In this document: piece by piece, positions 16,101 through 23,287 of the stretch
How the letters are laid out: each line of letters starts with the position of its first letter
How positions within the stretch are numbered: position 1 is the stretch's first letter
Assembly: GCA_910589665.1 (NCBI GenBank)
Contig: CAJUTR010000031.1
Coordinates: forward strand, 1-28,135
Direction of reading: 5' to 3'
Source of the DNA: an uncultured Eubacterium sp.
Lineage (GTDB): Bacteria > Bacillota > Clostridia > Lachnospirales > Lachnospiraceae
DNA: 28,135 nt
Notes under the pieces: model-generated
What the model was told of the DNA's origin: nothing
What the model saw: the letters and a program-made list of their open reading frames with translations, nothing else
The model's database searches: none
Position numbers and translations under genes: made by a program

Positions 16101-18257
16101 CTATCCTGTCGTTATCAGCTTCGTATACACGCCGCCTTTTTTCATCAATTCCTCATGCGTTCCCTGTTCTATGGCTTCTCCGTGATCCAGCACGATGATC
16201 TGTGAGCAGTCACGTATGGTTGACAGCCTGTGCGCAATGACGATATTGGTAATCCCCCGCTGCCAGATTGCTTCCATGATCGCATATTCCGTTTTGGCAT
16301 CCAGAGCAGAGGTAGCTTCGTCCAGGATCGCTATCGTAGGATCCTGCGCCAGCACTCTTGCAATCTCGAACCGCTGTCGCTGTCCGCCTGAAAAATCGCG
16401 TCCGCCTTCCTGCATGTTATGTTCATAACCGCCCGGACGCTGCATCACATCCTTATGGATCTGTGCATCCCTCGCCGCCAGGATCATTTCATAGTCCTCT
16501 ATGCTCTTATCCCACAGTTTTATATTATTCCCTACACTGTCCTCGAATACGGAAATGTCCTGATCCACCATAGAGAGCGATCCGTGGAATACCTTCTCCG
16601 GAATGTGCCTGATCGGTTTTCCGTCAAACAGGATCTCTCCCTCCCACGGTTCATACAGTCCACAAAGAAGTTTGGCAATGGTAGATTTCCCACAAGCCGA
16701 GGAACCCACTAGCGCCACACGCTCCCCAGGTTCTATCGTAAGGCTGAAATGTTTCAAAAGCGGAGGTGAAAGTTTGGAATACCCGAATGTCACATTTTTA
16801 ATTTCGATCTTCCCTGTCAGCTTCGCATAGCTCTTATGTTCCTCCAGCGTAACTGTTGAAATACCTGTATCTTCCTTATAATTCATGACGTCATCAATCC
16901 GCTCCATCGAAGTCCTCATCTCCTGCATGCTCTGCCCGGCATCAAGAAGTCCTTCGACGGGAGCCATAAACTGAGTCATGAGCGACTGGAAGGTCAGAAG
17001 CATACCGGCAGAAAACCTTCCTTTCATGATCAGGTACGCGCCAAGAACAAGTATGACAAGATCCGATAATTCCTGTACCAGAACCGGCATCCCGCTGAGA
17101 AAACGCTGCTGTTTCAATTCCTCTATCTTCGCGTTGTGCGACATCGCCTGATATCCCGCCCACTGTCCGAAATACCCCTGCTCCGCACCAGATGCCTTGA
17201 TCGTCTCGATCATATCGATTCCGGCGAGTGTCGAGGCATGCAGCTTTCCCTCATACTGCATCCGTATCCTCGTCGTGTGGATCCTTCGCGAGGATATGAC
17301 CCGCGCGAGAACGAGATTTCCCGCCACCGCCCCAAGTCCTGCTACTGTCAGGGGAATGCTGTATCGAAACATAATGAGAACATAAAATACCAAAAGAGTC
17401 ATATTTACAAACAGGGGCGCCATTTTTGACACCAAAGTCTCCGCCACACTGTTATTCAGCTTCTGGCGCCCTGACAGATCGCCAGCCATACGCTGAGAGT
17501 AAAAATTCATCGGCAGCTTAAGCATATGCCTGAAAAAGGATACATGGGAAACCATAGCCAGCTTCCCTTTTATCTTATATAGGTACACTTCATTGATGAT
17601 CCCAAGCAAAAGCCGGAGTGACGCGATGAAAAAAAGGCTTGCCAGAAAACCAAATGTCCATGCGCTGTTCTTTCCTACAAGAAGACGGTCTGCAAAGATC
17701 CTGTGATACACAGGCGTCACCATTCCAATAGATGATATGAGCACGGCCGTCAGCATCGCAAACAGCATCTGCACCTTAGCTCCTCTGAGACAGCGGCGCA
17801 CAAATGAGACGACACTCGCCCTCTTTCCTTCCCGGACAAAATCCTTTCCCGGTTCGAATCCCATACAGATTCCCGTATAGGAGCGCCTGAATTCTTCCCT
17901 CGTCACCTTGACCGTTCCTCTTGCCGGGTCATTGATGATGGCATATTTGCCAGAAAATCCGCACAGGACCACAAAATGGTTAAAGTTCCAATGGATCACG
18001 GCCGGAAACGTAATCCTGTCCTCAAGTGTTTCCGCATAGTAGCTCCAGGCTCTGCTCTCAAGTCCGTATTTTCTAGCAGCCTTTAACAGATTAGCGGCAT
18101 TACTTCCATCCCTGGACACGCCGCAGTCCTCACGCACCTGTTCCAGAGGGATCCACTTTTTATAATAGGCAAGCACCATAGCAAGACTTGCAGCGCCACA
18201 TTCAAGGGCTTCCATCTGCATGATCATGGGAACCTTTACTGCTCGTTTTTTCTTCAT
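16101..18257 (-). CDS. Peptidase C39 ABC transporter (leader-cleaving peptide exporter)
   Basis: A 718-residue protein expected to cut leader peptides after a GG motif and export the core. The N-terminal C39 peptidase has Q14, catalytic C20 (EALECGAASLAMV), H94 (NHFVVLCGF) and D110 (NDPARG). The membrane domain spans about 160-430. The nucleotide-binding domain has VGSSACGKSTIAKL, FSGGQRQR, IAILDEATSALD and IAHRLST. All catalytic and ATPase motifs are intact. Its likely substrates are the two GG-leader peptides encoded upstream at 19012-19673. GAGG lies 9 nt before ATG 18257. A hairpin overlapping the preceding gene's stop codon may set its level relative to the precursors. Confidence 0.95.
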   Translation of the reverse strand: MKKKRAVKVPMIMQMEALECGAASLAMVLAYYKKWIPLEQVREDCGVSRDGSNAANLLKAARKYGLESRAWSYYAETLEDRITFPAVIHWNFNHFVVLCGFSGKYAIINDPARGTVKVTREEFRRSYTGICMGFEPGKDFVREGKRASVVSFVRRCLRGAKVQMLFAMLTAVLISSIGMVTPVYHRIFADRLLVGKNSAWTFGFLASLFFIASLRLLLGIINEVYLYKIKGKLAMVSHVSFFRHMLKLPMNFYSQRMAGDLSGRQKLNNSVAETLVSKMAPLFVNMTLLVFYVLIMFRYSIPLTVAGLGAVAGNLVLARVISSRRIHTTRIRMQYEGKLHASTLAGIDMIETIKASGAEQGYFGQWAGYQAMSHNAKIEELKQQRFLSGMPVLVQELSDLVILVLGAYLIMKGRFSAGMLLTFQSLMTQFMAPVEGLLDAGQSMQEMRTSMERIDDVMNYKEDTGISTVTLEEHKSYAKLTGKIEIKNVTFGYSKLSPPLLKHFSLTIEPGERVALVGSSACGKSTIAKLLCGLYEPWEGEILFDGKPIRHIPEKVFHGSLSMVDQDISVFEDSVGNNIKLWDKSIEDYEMILAARDAQIHKDVMQRPGGYEHNMQEGGRDFSGGQRQRFEIARVLAQDPTIAILDEATSALDAKTEYAIMEAIWQRGITNIVIAHRLSTIRDCSQIIVLDHGEAIEQGTHEELMKKGGVYTKLITTG

Positions 18258-18327
18258 GATGTTTCCTCATTTCTTATAATCATTATTGTTCACGATCTTG
18301 CCATCTCTAGTTGCGAGGCAGCTTAAG

Positions 18328-18347
18328 AATAAGCGCTAACACTTATT
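18328..18347 (-). promoter_or_regulatory. Hairpin overlapping the stop codon before the exporter genes
   Basis: In the minus-strand RNA, AAUAAGUG pairs with CGCUUAUU (one U-G pair) around a UUAG loop. The stop codon of the HlyD-like gene (18343-18345) lies within the stem. No T-tract follows, so it is not a standard terminator; it may be an mRNA processing or stabilising element. The AATAAGTG arm also occurs in the palindrome of the operon promoter (21129-21168). Confidence 0.45.
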
Positions 18348-18852
18348 TTATTATAAATTCGATTGGTTTTACCTCATCCGTCGTGATGACGACGGACGCC
18401 AGCATGTCCTCATCAAAACCTGCATCCGTATTTATGACAACCTCATAGCTGTAATCCTCCGTAAGCAGATTCTCAGAGATCCAGTCAGAATGAATATGTT
18501 TCTTCCGTTCTTCCTTTGAGAACGGCTGGCTGCTTACAGAACTCACATAGCCTGACAATCGTGTGCCATCCGGCAGCACACTACTGGCCTTACAATTCTC
18601 CAAAGACAGGTTATCGGCATCGGATGGTATATAGCACAATATCGTTCCGTCGCTACTCGTATATCCCCTCACCTCAAGCGTTTCCGGAAGGGTACCTGTC
18701 ACGCCCCAGATTACCGCAGTCAGCATAAAAACGATCAGCGCAGTAAGCACGATCCAAATACCAGGCCCCGATGATTTTATATACATATCCAGCTGTTCCG
18801 GCGACTCTGCATGATCAAGGCTCTCTTTTTGAAATATACTGTTCTGTCCCAT
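18343..18852 (-). CDS. Short HlyD-like membrane protein of the export system
   Basis: A 169-residue protein: a short cytoplasmic N-terminus (MGQNSIFQKESLDHAESPEQL), one membrane helix (about 31-53, WIVLTALIVFMLTAVIWGV) and an extracytoplasmic domain of about 115 residues. The pattern TGTLPETLEVRGYTSSDG just after the helix is the usual start of HlyD-type membrane fusion proteins. The long coiled coil and lipoyl halves of a normal family member (about 400 residues) are missing, and the C-terminus resembles the terminal beta region. Position directly before the exporter genes supports an NHLM secretion role. ATG 18852 is chosen because AAAGGTGG precedes it by 6 nt; the frame is open back to 18924. 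Confidence 0.7.
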   Translation of the reverse strand: MGQNSIFQKESLDHAESPEQLDMYIKSSGPGIWIVLTALIVFMLTAVIWGVTGTLPETLEVRGYTSSDGTILCYIPSDADNLSLENCKASSVLPDGTRLSGYVSSVSSQPFSKEERKKHIHSDWISENLLTEDYSYEVVINTDAGFDEDMLASVVITTDEVKPIEFIIK

Positions 18853-19011
18853 AGTCATCCACCTTTCCGGAGCGTTTATGATGGACAGAAGAGGAATTTG
18901 CAAAACCAATTTCTCTTCTGCCATCTGTTTTTATGTATCCGGAAACTTAACTATATTGTGACGCTCCGGCACATATAGTCCATTCATTCTCCGTTTCCAC
19001 AACGACTGGCG

Positions 19012-19341
19012 TCATTTATACGCGCCGATCAAAAAACATCCCCCTTTTTTATCAAATTCTCCAAAAAGCGTACATCCGGCATTGGTCACAAAACATCCCC
19101 CTGCCCCGCCTGCCACTTCCGCAAGCTCATCCTCCTGTATTTCGCCTTCTGTTCTCTCTCCCGTGAGCTCCTTGAAATCATCCTCGGTGATATGGTAGCC
19201 GAACTTCATTCCGATCCTTATGATCTCTTTTTTAACCTCTTCCGGCTCCATCTCTCCCGCTTTTTCATTTGCCGCAACAAGTTCATTTTTTATTTCCTTG
19301 TTACGCTCTGCTTCTTCATAAAATTTCTTTAATTGGTTCAT
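19012..19341 (-). CDS. RiPP precursor with Nif11-like leader and three-cysteine core
   Basis: A 109-residue precursor. Residues 1-75 form a helical Nif11-type leader (MNQLKKFYEEAERNKEIKNEL, then a second helix with ITEDDFKEL) ending DELAEVAGG-AGG, a double-glycine site for a C39 peptidase at 78-79 or 81-82. The core is about 27 residues with C83, C90 and C102, plus G-C-T-L-F-G and G-C-F-L-I-G segments that look like an imperfect internal repeat. AAGGAGG lies 9 nt before ATG 19341. It follows a second precursor gene and the radical SAM gene. The mature product and its activity are unknown. Confidence 0.9.
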   Translation of the reverse strand: MNQLKKFYEEAERNKEIKNELVAANEKAGEMEPEEVKKEIIRIGMKFGYHITEDDFKELTGERTEGEIQEDELAEVAGGAGGCFVTNAGCTLFGEFDKKGGCFLIGAYK

Positions 19342-19361
19342 ACTTACGACCTCCTTTATGT

Positions 19362-19673
19362 TTAACTGAACCTTTTACTTCCATCCTTTGTCCCCCGTCT
19401 TGTGGCATCCGGTTTGTTGAGTAGATCATAAATGCTGAACCCCAGCCCGATCCAATCCATCGCATCGGCACCTCCAGCGACACCTTCCAGCTGCTCATTG
19501 TCAAGTTCCTCGTCTGCGAAGTCTTCTTCCCTGAGTTCGATACCGAACTCTTTTTCAAACCTCTGCAGTTCTTTTGCTTTCTCTTCCTGTGGAACACCGC
19601 CAAGCTTCTTGAACCTATCTCTCGCGTCCTCATTTTCCTTCAACAGTTTTTCCAAAGCCTCTTTACTATTCAC
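19362..19673 (-). CDS. Second RiPP precursor with Nif11-like leader and cysteine-free core
   Basis: A 103-residue precursor beginning MNSKEALEKLLKENEDARDR. The acidic leader with FEKEFGIELREEDF ends LDNEQLEGVAGG (GG at 67-68), the same cleavage signal as its neighbour. The 35-residue core starts ADAMDWIGLGFSIYDLLN and has a basic tail (TRRGTKDGSKRFS). It has no cysteine, so thioether or disulfide rings are excluded for this product. The start codon is GTG at 19673, preceded by AGGAGGT at 6 nt; that site overlaps the stop of the radical SAM gene. The next gene, a sister precursor, follows after 20 nt. Confidence 0.88.
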   Translation of the reverse strand: MNSKEALEKLLKENEDARDRFKKLGGVPQEEKAKELQRFEKEFGIELREEDFADEELDNEQLEGVAGGADAMDWIGLGFSIYDLLNKPDATRRGTKDGSKRFS

Positions 19674-19677
19674 GCCC

Positions 19678-21069
19678 TCACCTCCTTCCTGCCTGTTCTA
19701 CGGTTTGCTTTATCTTATTTTTATAACCGCCATGAAAAAATGTACATAAGACCGGCGAATGCCCGTACAGTCCTGAGCCTTCGATCAGGCTCATGGCCCT
19801 GCATCCTCCCTGGCACTCGTCTCTGTGTGCGCACGCTGCGCAGTCCGTATTCCGGTCAAAGATTTCCTCTGTTTTCATATCTGCGATCCGGAAAAACGCA
19901 TTGTCTGCGCTGCTATATATCTGACCCACCGTTTCCGTATTAAGATCCGGCATATCCTTCTCAACCTCCGAGTCGGTCATAGACGCGCACGGAAGAAGTT
20001 TACCATGCGGCAGCAGATAAGGATCAAAGCGGCATGTGGCGCAGCAAAGTCCCTCCGCGGACTCGGGAAGCGGCTCTCTTACATACGGCGAATACCACTT
20101 GTCCAGTTCGTGCGCCGGACAGGCAAAGAACCCATCAAGTTGTATAAAGCACGGCGCCCCGTCTTTTACATAGGCGTGAATAACGCTGAGATACGCGTCA
20201 TACAATTCTCTGGTCCTTACCGGCCTTCGTCCCTCGTTCCTCCACTCACCGGCCTCATATATGAGTGAAGTCTTCCAATAATCAACGCCAAGACTTTTTA
20301 ACAATTGATATGTATCCGTGAGACAATCTACATTGCCATCATATACGGCTGTCTCGATCATAACCGGAAATCCGTTTTCCTTTAGCATTCTTATGACGCT
20401 GGCCGCCTGTTCCCCAGCGCCTTTCTTTGCCCTCAGCCAATCATGCCCGTCTACACCATCAAAGCTGATCACAAAATTGGGACGAAGCCCCATTACCCGA
20501 AAACGATCTGCCATCTCTCCGGTTAGAAGTATCCCGTTTGTGTAAATATGGGATACGGCAATGCCCTTTTTCGAAAACGCCTCCAGGATGGTCCATATAT
20601 CATCTCGCAGAAACGGTTCACCTCCTGTGATCGAAACTGCCGGCACCCCGGCGAGATCCATCTGCTCAACGATCTTCAGACATTCTGTCGTTGACATATC
20701 CTTGTACTTATGATCCGGAGCGCTCATATAACAGTGACGGCATCGTAGATTACACCGGCCTGTAACTGACCAGTGTATACTCCTGATAAAGAAATTTTCG
20801 GTCCTTCTATACTCCTGTACTTTGTCTATCGCATCCTGTCTCTGCGAGAATTGTACGATTCCCATTTCATGCAGACGATCCAGTCTTTCTTTTTGTTCTC
20901 TTGTCAGATACACGACGCAAAAATCAATCGTTCCGCTGCACAGTTCCAACAGTAAAAAGGTCTTCCGGTCTAAAATCTCCGTGCATCCGTTTATCCTGTT
21001 AGCAAGCACATATGGGTAATCCTTATATCCGCGCAGTATATACTGTTTCGACAGACTGATATATTTCAT
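19678..21069 (-). CDS. Radical SAM/SPASM peptide-modifying enzyme
   Basis: A 463-residue enzyme expected to modify one or both precursor peptides encoded directly downstream. Residues 1-85 look like a PqqD-type recognition element (strand-strand-helices, DRKTFLLLELCSGTIDF). The radical SAM core begins with WSVTGRCNLRCRHCYMS (C106, C110, C113 bind the 4Fe-4S cluster), followed by VSITGGEPFLRDD. The C-terminal SPASM domain has CCATC, LLPCASM, CAACAHRDECQGGC and LCTFF cysteines for auxiliary clusters. AAAGGGGG lies 8 nt before ATG 21069. It is the first gene of the operon and overlaps the ribosome binding site of the second precursor. The reaction cannot be assigned from sequence. Confidence 0.93.
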   Translation of the reverse strand: MKYISLSKQYILRGYKDYPYVLANRINGCTEILDRKTFLLLELCSGTIDFCVVYLTREQKERLDRLHEMGIVQFSQRQDAIDKVQEYRRTENFFIRSIHWSVTGRCNLRCRHCYMSAPDHKYKDMSTTECLKIVEQMDLAGVPAVSITGGEPFLRDDIWTILEAFSKKGIAVSHIYTNGILLTGEMADRFRVMGLRPNFVISFDGVDGHDWLRAKKGAGEQAASVIRMLKENGFPVMIETAVYDGNVDCLTDTYQLLKSLGVDYWKTSLIYEAGEWRNEGRRPVRTRELYDAYLSVIHAYVKDGAPCFIQLDGFFACPAHELDKWYSPYVREPLPESAEGLCCATCRFDPYLLPHGKLLPCASMTDSEVEKDMPDLNTETVGQIYSSADNAFFRIADMKTEEIFDRNTDCAACAHRDECQGGCRAMSLIEGSGLYGHSPVLCTFFHGGYKNKIKQTVEQAGRR

Positions 21070-21118
21070 GATCGCTTCCCCCTTTGGCTTGGTATATTCT
21101 TAAAACCTAGATACATTA

Positions 21119-21170
21119 TATCGTTTTCAAACGATAAATAAGTGCGTTACCGCACTTATTTATCGTTTTC
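21119..21170. repeat. 10-bp direct repeats flanking an 18-bp perfect palindrome in the operon promoter
   Basis: TATCGTTTTC occurs at 21119-21128 and 21161-21170, offset 42 bp. AAACGATAAATAAGTGCG (21129-21146) is a perfect inverse of 21151-21168 around a TTAC loop. The left direct repeat also forms a small dyad with the adjacent AAACGATA (21119-21126 with 21129-21136). The arrangement resembles an insertion with target duplication, or an operator with multiple half-sites. Confidence 0.85.
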
Positions 21171-21185
21171 TTTTCTATTTGTCAA
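21157..21185 (-). promoter_or_regulatory. Promoter of the RiPP operon, split by a palindromic segment
   Basis: TTGACA (21185-21180) is followed after 17 nt by TAAATA (21162-21157), a poor -10 box inside the palindrome. A perfect TATAAT lies 42 bp further downstream (21120-21115) with no -35 box at the right distance. Without the 42-bp unit, TTGACA and TATAAT would be exactly 17 nt apart. Present activity is therefore uncertain and may depend on a regulator binding the dyad. Confidence 0.65.
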
Positions 21186-21404
21186 TCACTTTTTTACTCT
21201 TTTAGCATCTATTTTTTATCCTCTATCCGAGCACGCATTTGCGCCTAAAAAATTTACCTCAAATGAATCCCCTCTTAGTTCAGCCCTGCAAACAGGCGAA
21301 CCAAGTCAGGCATCATTAAAAGCAATTTCGAGTCTCCATATTTATTATATACAATTTGCTAAGTTTTTCTAATTTATTAATTTGATTTTACAACATCTTA
21401 TAAA
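21186..21404. other. Intergenic region without a recognised gene
   Basis: This is the bulk of a 408-bp gap between the radical SAM gene and the GGGtGRT gene. It has no open frame with a good ribosome binding site. A small imperfect inverted repeat, CCTG/CAGG inside GTTC/GAAC, is at 21278-21301. The rest is AT-rich with no clear promoter or riboswitch that I can recognise. Confidence 0.6.
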
Positions 21405-21448
21405 ACAAAAAAGAGAGCAAACCGGAAAAAACAAGATCCGATTTGCTC
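21405..21448 (-). terminator. Rho-independent terminator of the GGGtGRT gene
   Basis: GAGCAAA-C-CGGA (21415-21426) pairs with TCCG-A-TTTGCTC (21437-21448), with one mismatch and a 10-nt loop. On the minus strand the stem is followed by TCTTTTTTG. It lies 30 nt after the GGGtGRT stop codon and separates that unit from the RiPP operon. Confidence 0.9.
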
Positions 21449-21477
21449 CCATATTAAACTGTTTCTAAACCATTTTC

Positions 21478-22488
21478 CTAGAATTTCCCATTATCGGCTG
21501 CTTCCTGGATGGAAACTGCTACCGCTACCGTCATACCAACCATCGGGTTATTTCCTGCGCCGATGAGTCCCATCATCTCAACGTGTGCTGGTACGGACGA
21601 AGAACCTGCGAACTGTGCGTCACTGTGCATACGTCCGAGTGTATCCGTCATACCATAGGAAGCCGGGCCTGCTGCCATATTATCCGGGTGGAGCGTACGT
21701 CCGGTACCACCGCCGGATGCTACGGAGAAGTACTTCTTATCCTGCTCGAGGCATTCCTTTTTGTATGTACCTGCTACCGGGTGCTGGAAACGCGTCGGGT
21801 TCGTCGAGTTACCCGTGATCGAAACGTCAACGCCCTCTCTGTGCATGATCGCAACGCCTTCCTGCACGTCATTTGCACCATAACAGTTTACTTTGGAACG
21901 GAGTCCTTCGGAATACGAAATGCGGGACACCTCTTTCACCGTATTCGTATACGGGTCATACTCTGTCTCAACAAATGTAAAACCGTTGATACGGGAAATG
22001 ATCTGTGCCGCATCTTTTCCCAGTCCGTTCAAAATAACGCGGAGAGGTTTTTTACGCACTTTGTTTGCTTTCTCTGCGATTCCGATCGCACCTTCCGCTG
22101 CGGCAAACGACTCATGGCCGGCAAGGAAACAGAAGCACTCGGTCTCCTCCTCAAGGAGCATCTTGCCCAGGTTTCCATGTCCCAAACCTACTTTACGGGT
22201 ATCGGCAACCGAACCCGGGATACAAAATGCCTGCAGTCCCTCTCCGATTGCTGCGGCTGCGTCCGCTGCCCTCTTGCAGCCCTTTTTGATCGCGATCGCA
22301 GCGCCTACGGTATAAGCCCAGCACGCGTTCTCAAAACAGATCGGCTGAATGCCTTTGATCTGATCGTATACGTTCAGACCGGCATCTTTCGTGATCTTCT
22401 CCGCCTCTTCAATCGAGGAGATGCCGTATTCGTTCAACACGCTGTTGATTTTATCTATTCTTCTTTCATATGATTCAAATAAAGCCAT
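21478..22488 (-). CDS. GGGtGRT protein
   Basis: A 336-residue conserved protein of unknown biochemical role, named for its motif, seen here as ASGGGTGRTLHPDNMAAGP. The N-terminus (MALFESYERRIDKINSVLNEYGI) and the C-terminal MMGLIGAGNNPMVGMTVAVAVSIQEAA are also typical of the family as I know it. There is no signal peptide or membrane helix. It starts 20 nt after the Fe-S scaffold-like gene, with AAAGGAGG 9 nt before ATG 22488, and these two genes are regularly paired in Clostridia. That pairing suggests a role in Fe-S or related metal chemistry. A terminator follows. Confidence 0.9.
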   Translation of the reverse strand: MALFESYERRIDKINSVLNEYGISSIEEAEKITKDAGLNVYDQIKGIQPICFENACWAYTVGAAIAIKKGCKRAADAAAAIGEGLQAFCIPGSVADTRKVGLGHGNLGKMLLEEETECFCFLAGHESFAAAEGAIGIAEKANKVRKKPLRVILNGLGKDAAQIISRINGFTFVETEYDPYTNTVKEVSRISYSEGLRSKVNCYGANDVQEGVAIMHREGVDVSITGNSTNPTRFQHPVAGTYKKECLEQDKKYFSVASGGGTGRTLHPDNMAAGPASYGMTDTLGRMHSDAQFAGSSSVPAHVEMMGLIGAGNNPMVGMTVAVAVSIQEAADNGKF

Positions 22489-22508
22489 TATCTCGCTACC
22501 TCCTTTTA

Positions 22509-23216
22509 TTATTTTGCGACTTCTTCATCCGTTCTCGGATCGATGAGCTTAACGGCGTCATCCACACGGCCATACTGACCGCAGGCTTTCTCGTAAGCCG
22601 TATTCGGGTCATCACCCTTCTTGATAAAGTCAGTCATTTTACCGAGGCTAACGAATTTATAACCAATGATCAAATCATCTTTGTCCAAAGCAATGGCTGT
22701 AACATAACCCTCTGCCATCTCCAGATAGCGCGGGCCTTTTTTAAGCGTACCGTACATCGTACCAACCTGGGAACGAAGACCTTTCCCGAGATCTTCCAGA
22801 CCGGCACCGATAGCAAGACCGTCCTCCGAAAAAGCGCTTTGGGAACGTCCATAAACAATCTGAAGGAATAACTCTCTCATCGCTGTATTGATCGCGTCGC
22901 ACACAAGGTCAGTGTTCAGCGCTTCGAGCACCGTGCGTCCCGGAAGGATCTCGGCAGCCATCGCTGCGGAATGCGTCATACCGGAACAGCCAATCGTCTC
23001 AACGAGCGCTTCCTGAATGATACCTTCTTTTACATTAAGAGTCAGTTTGCAGGCTCCCTGCTGCGGTGCGCACCAGCCTACACCGTGCGTAAAACCGGAA
23101 ATGTCTTTAACTTCTTTCGCCTTTACCCATTTTGCTTCTTCTGGGATTGGTGCGCAGCCGTGGCTGACACCCTGAGCAACTGGGCACATGTTTTCTACTT
23201 CCTGTGAATAAATCAT
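22509..23216 (-). CDS. Iron-sulfur cluster assembly scaffold-like protein
   Basis: A 235-residue protein related to the NifU/IscU N-terminal fold, with conserved cysteines C11, C21, C49 (GWCAPQQGAC), C56 and C77 (TIGCSGMTHSAAM). It is longer than IscU (about 130 residues) and has an extra C-terminal region of about 90 residues ending in KLIDPRTDEEVAK. It probably holds or transfers a cluster, but the recipient is unknown. ATG 23216 is chosen (MIYSQEVENMCPVAQG); AAAGGAG lies 11 nt upstream, slightly long. It is the first gene of a two-gene unit with the GGGtGRT gene. Confidence 0.85.
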   Translation of the reverse strand: MIYSQEVENMCPVAQGVSHGCAPIPEEAKWVKAKEVKDISGFTHGVGWCAPQQGACKLTLNVKEGIIQEALVETIGCSGMTHSAAMAAEILPGRTVLEALNTDLVCDAINTAMRELFLQIVYGRSQSAFSEDGLAIGAGLEDLGKGLRSQVGTMYGTLKKGPRYLEMAEGYVTAIALDKDDLIIGYKFVSLGKMTDFIKKGDDPNTAYEKACGQYGRVDDAVKLIDPRTDEEVAK

Positions 23217-23258
23217 GTCGATTGTAACTCCTTTCTTACCTCTTCAAATTCTCACTTT

Positions 23259-23287
23259 ATCGTACAATATTTTGCTAAAATTGTCAA
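23259..23287 (-). promoter_or_regulatory. Promoter of the Fe-S scaffold/GGGtGRT unit
   Basis: TTGACA (23287-23282) and TACGAT (23264-23259) are 17 nt apart. The -35 box overlaps the TGA stop codon (23286-23284) of the upstream beta-helix gene. CGTACA (23261-23266) has an inverse copy TGTACG about 27 nt away, and the spacer has an imperfect ACAAT...TTGT dyad. Either could be a regulator site. Confidence 0.7.

Noticed and set aside
18959..19014. TGACGC/GCGTCA inverted pair between the precursor and HlyD-like genes
   Set aside because: Only 6-bp arms across a 44-nt loop; too weak to call a structure or terminator.
19316..19633. 105-codon minus-strand frame over the precursor genes
   Set aside because: Overlaps both precursors in another frame; the precursor frames have strong ribosome binding sites and clear leader motifs.
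21129..21168. The promoter palindrome as a plain terminator
   Set aside because: On the minus strand it is not followed by a T-tract, and it lies directly upstream of the first gene of the operon.
21583..22473. 296-codon plus-strand open frame
   Set aside because: It lies wholly antisense to the GGGtGRT gene, has no good ribosome binding site and reads as low-complexity shadow sequence.
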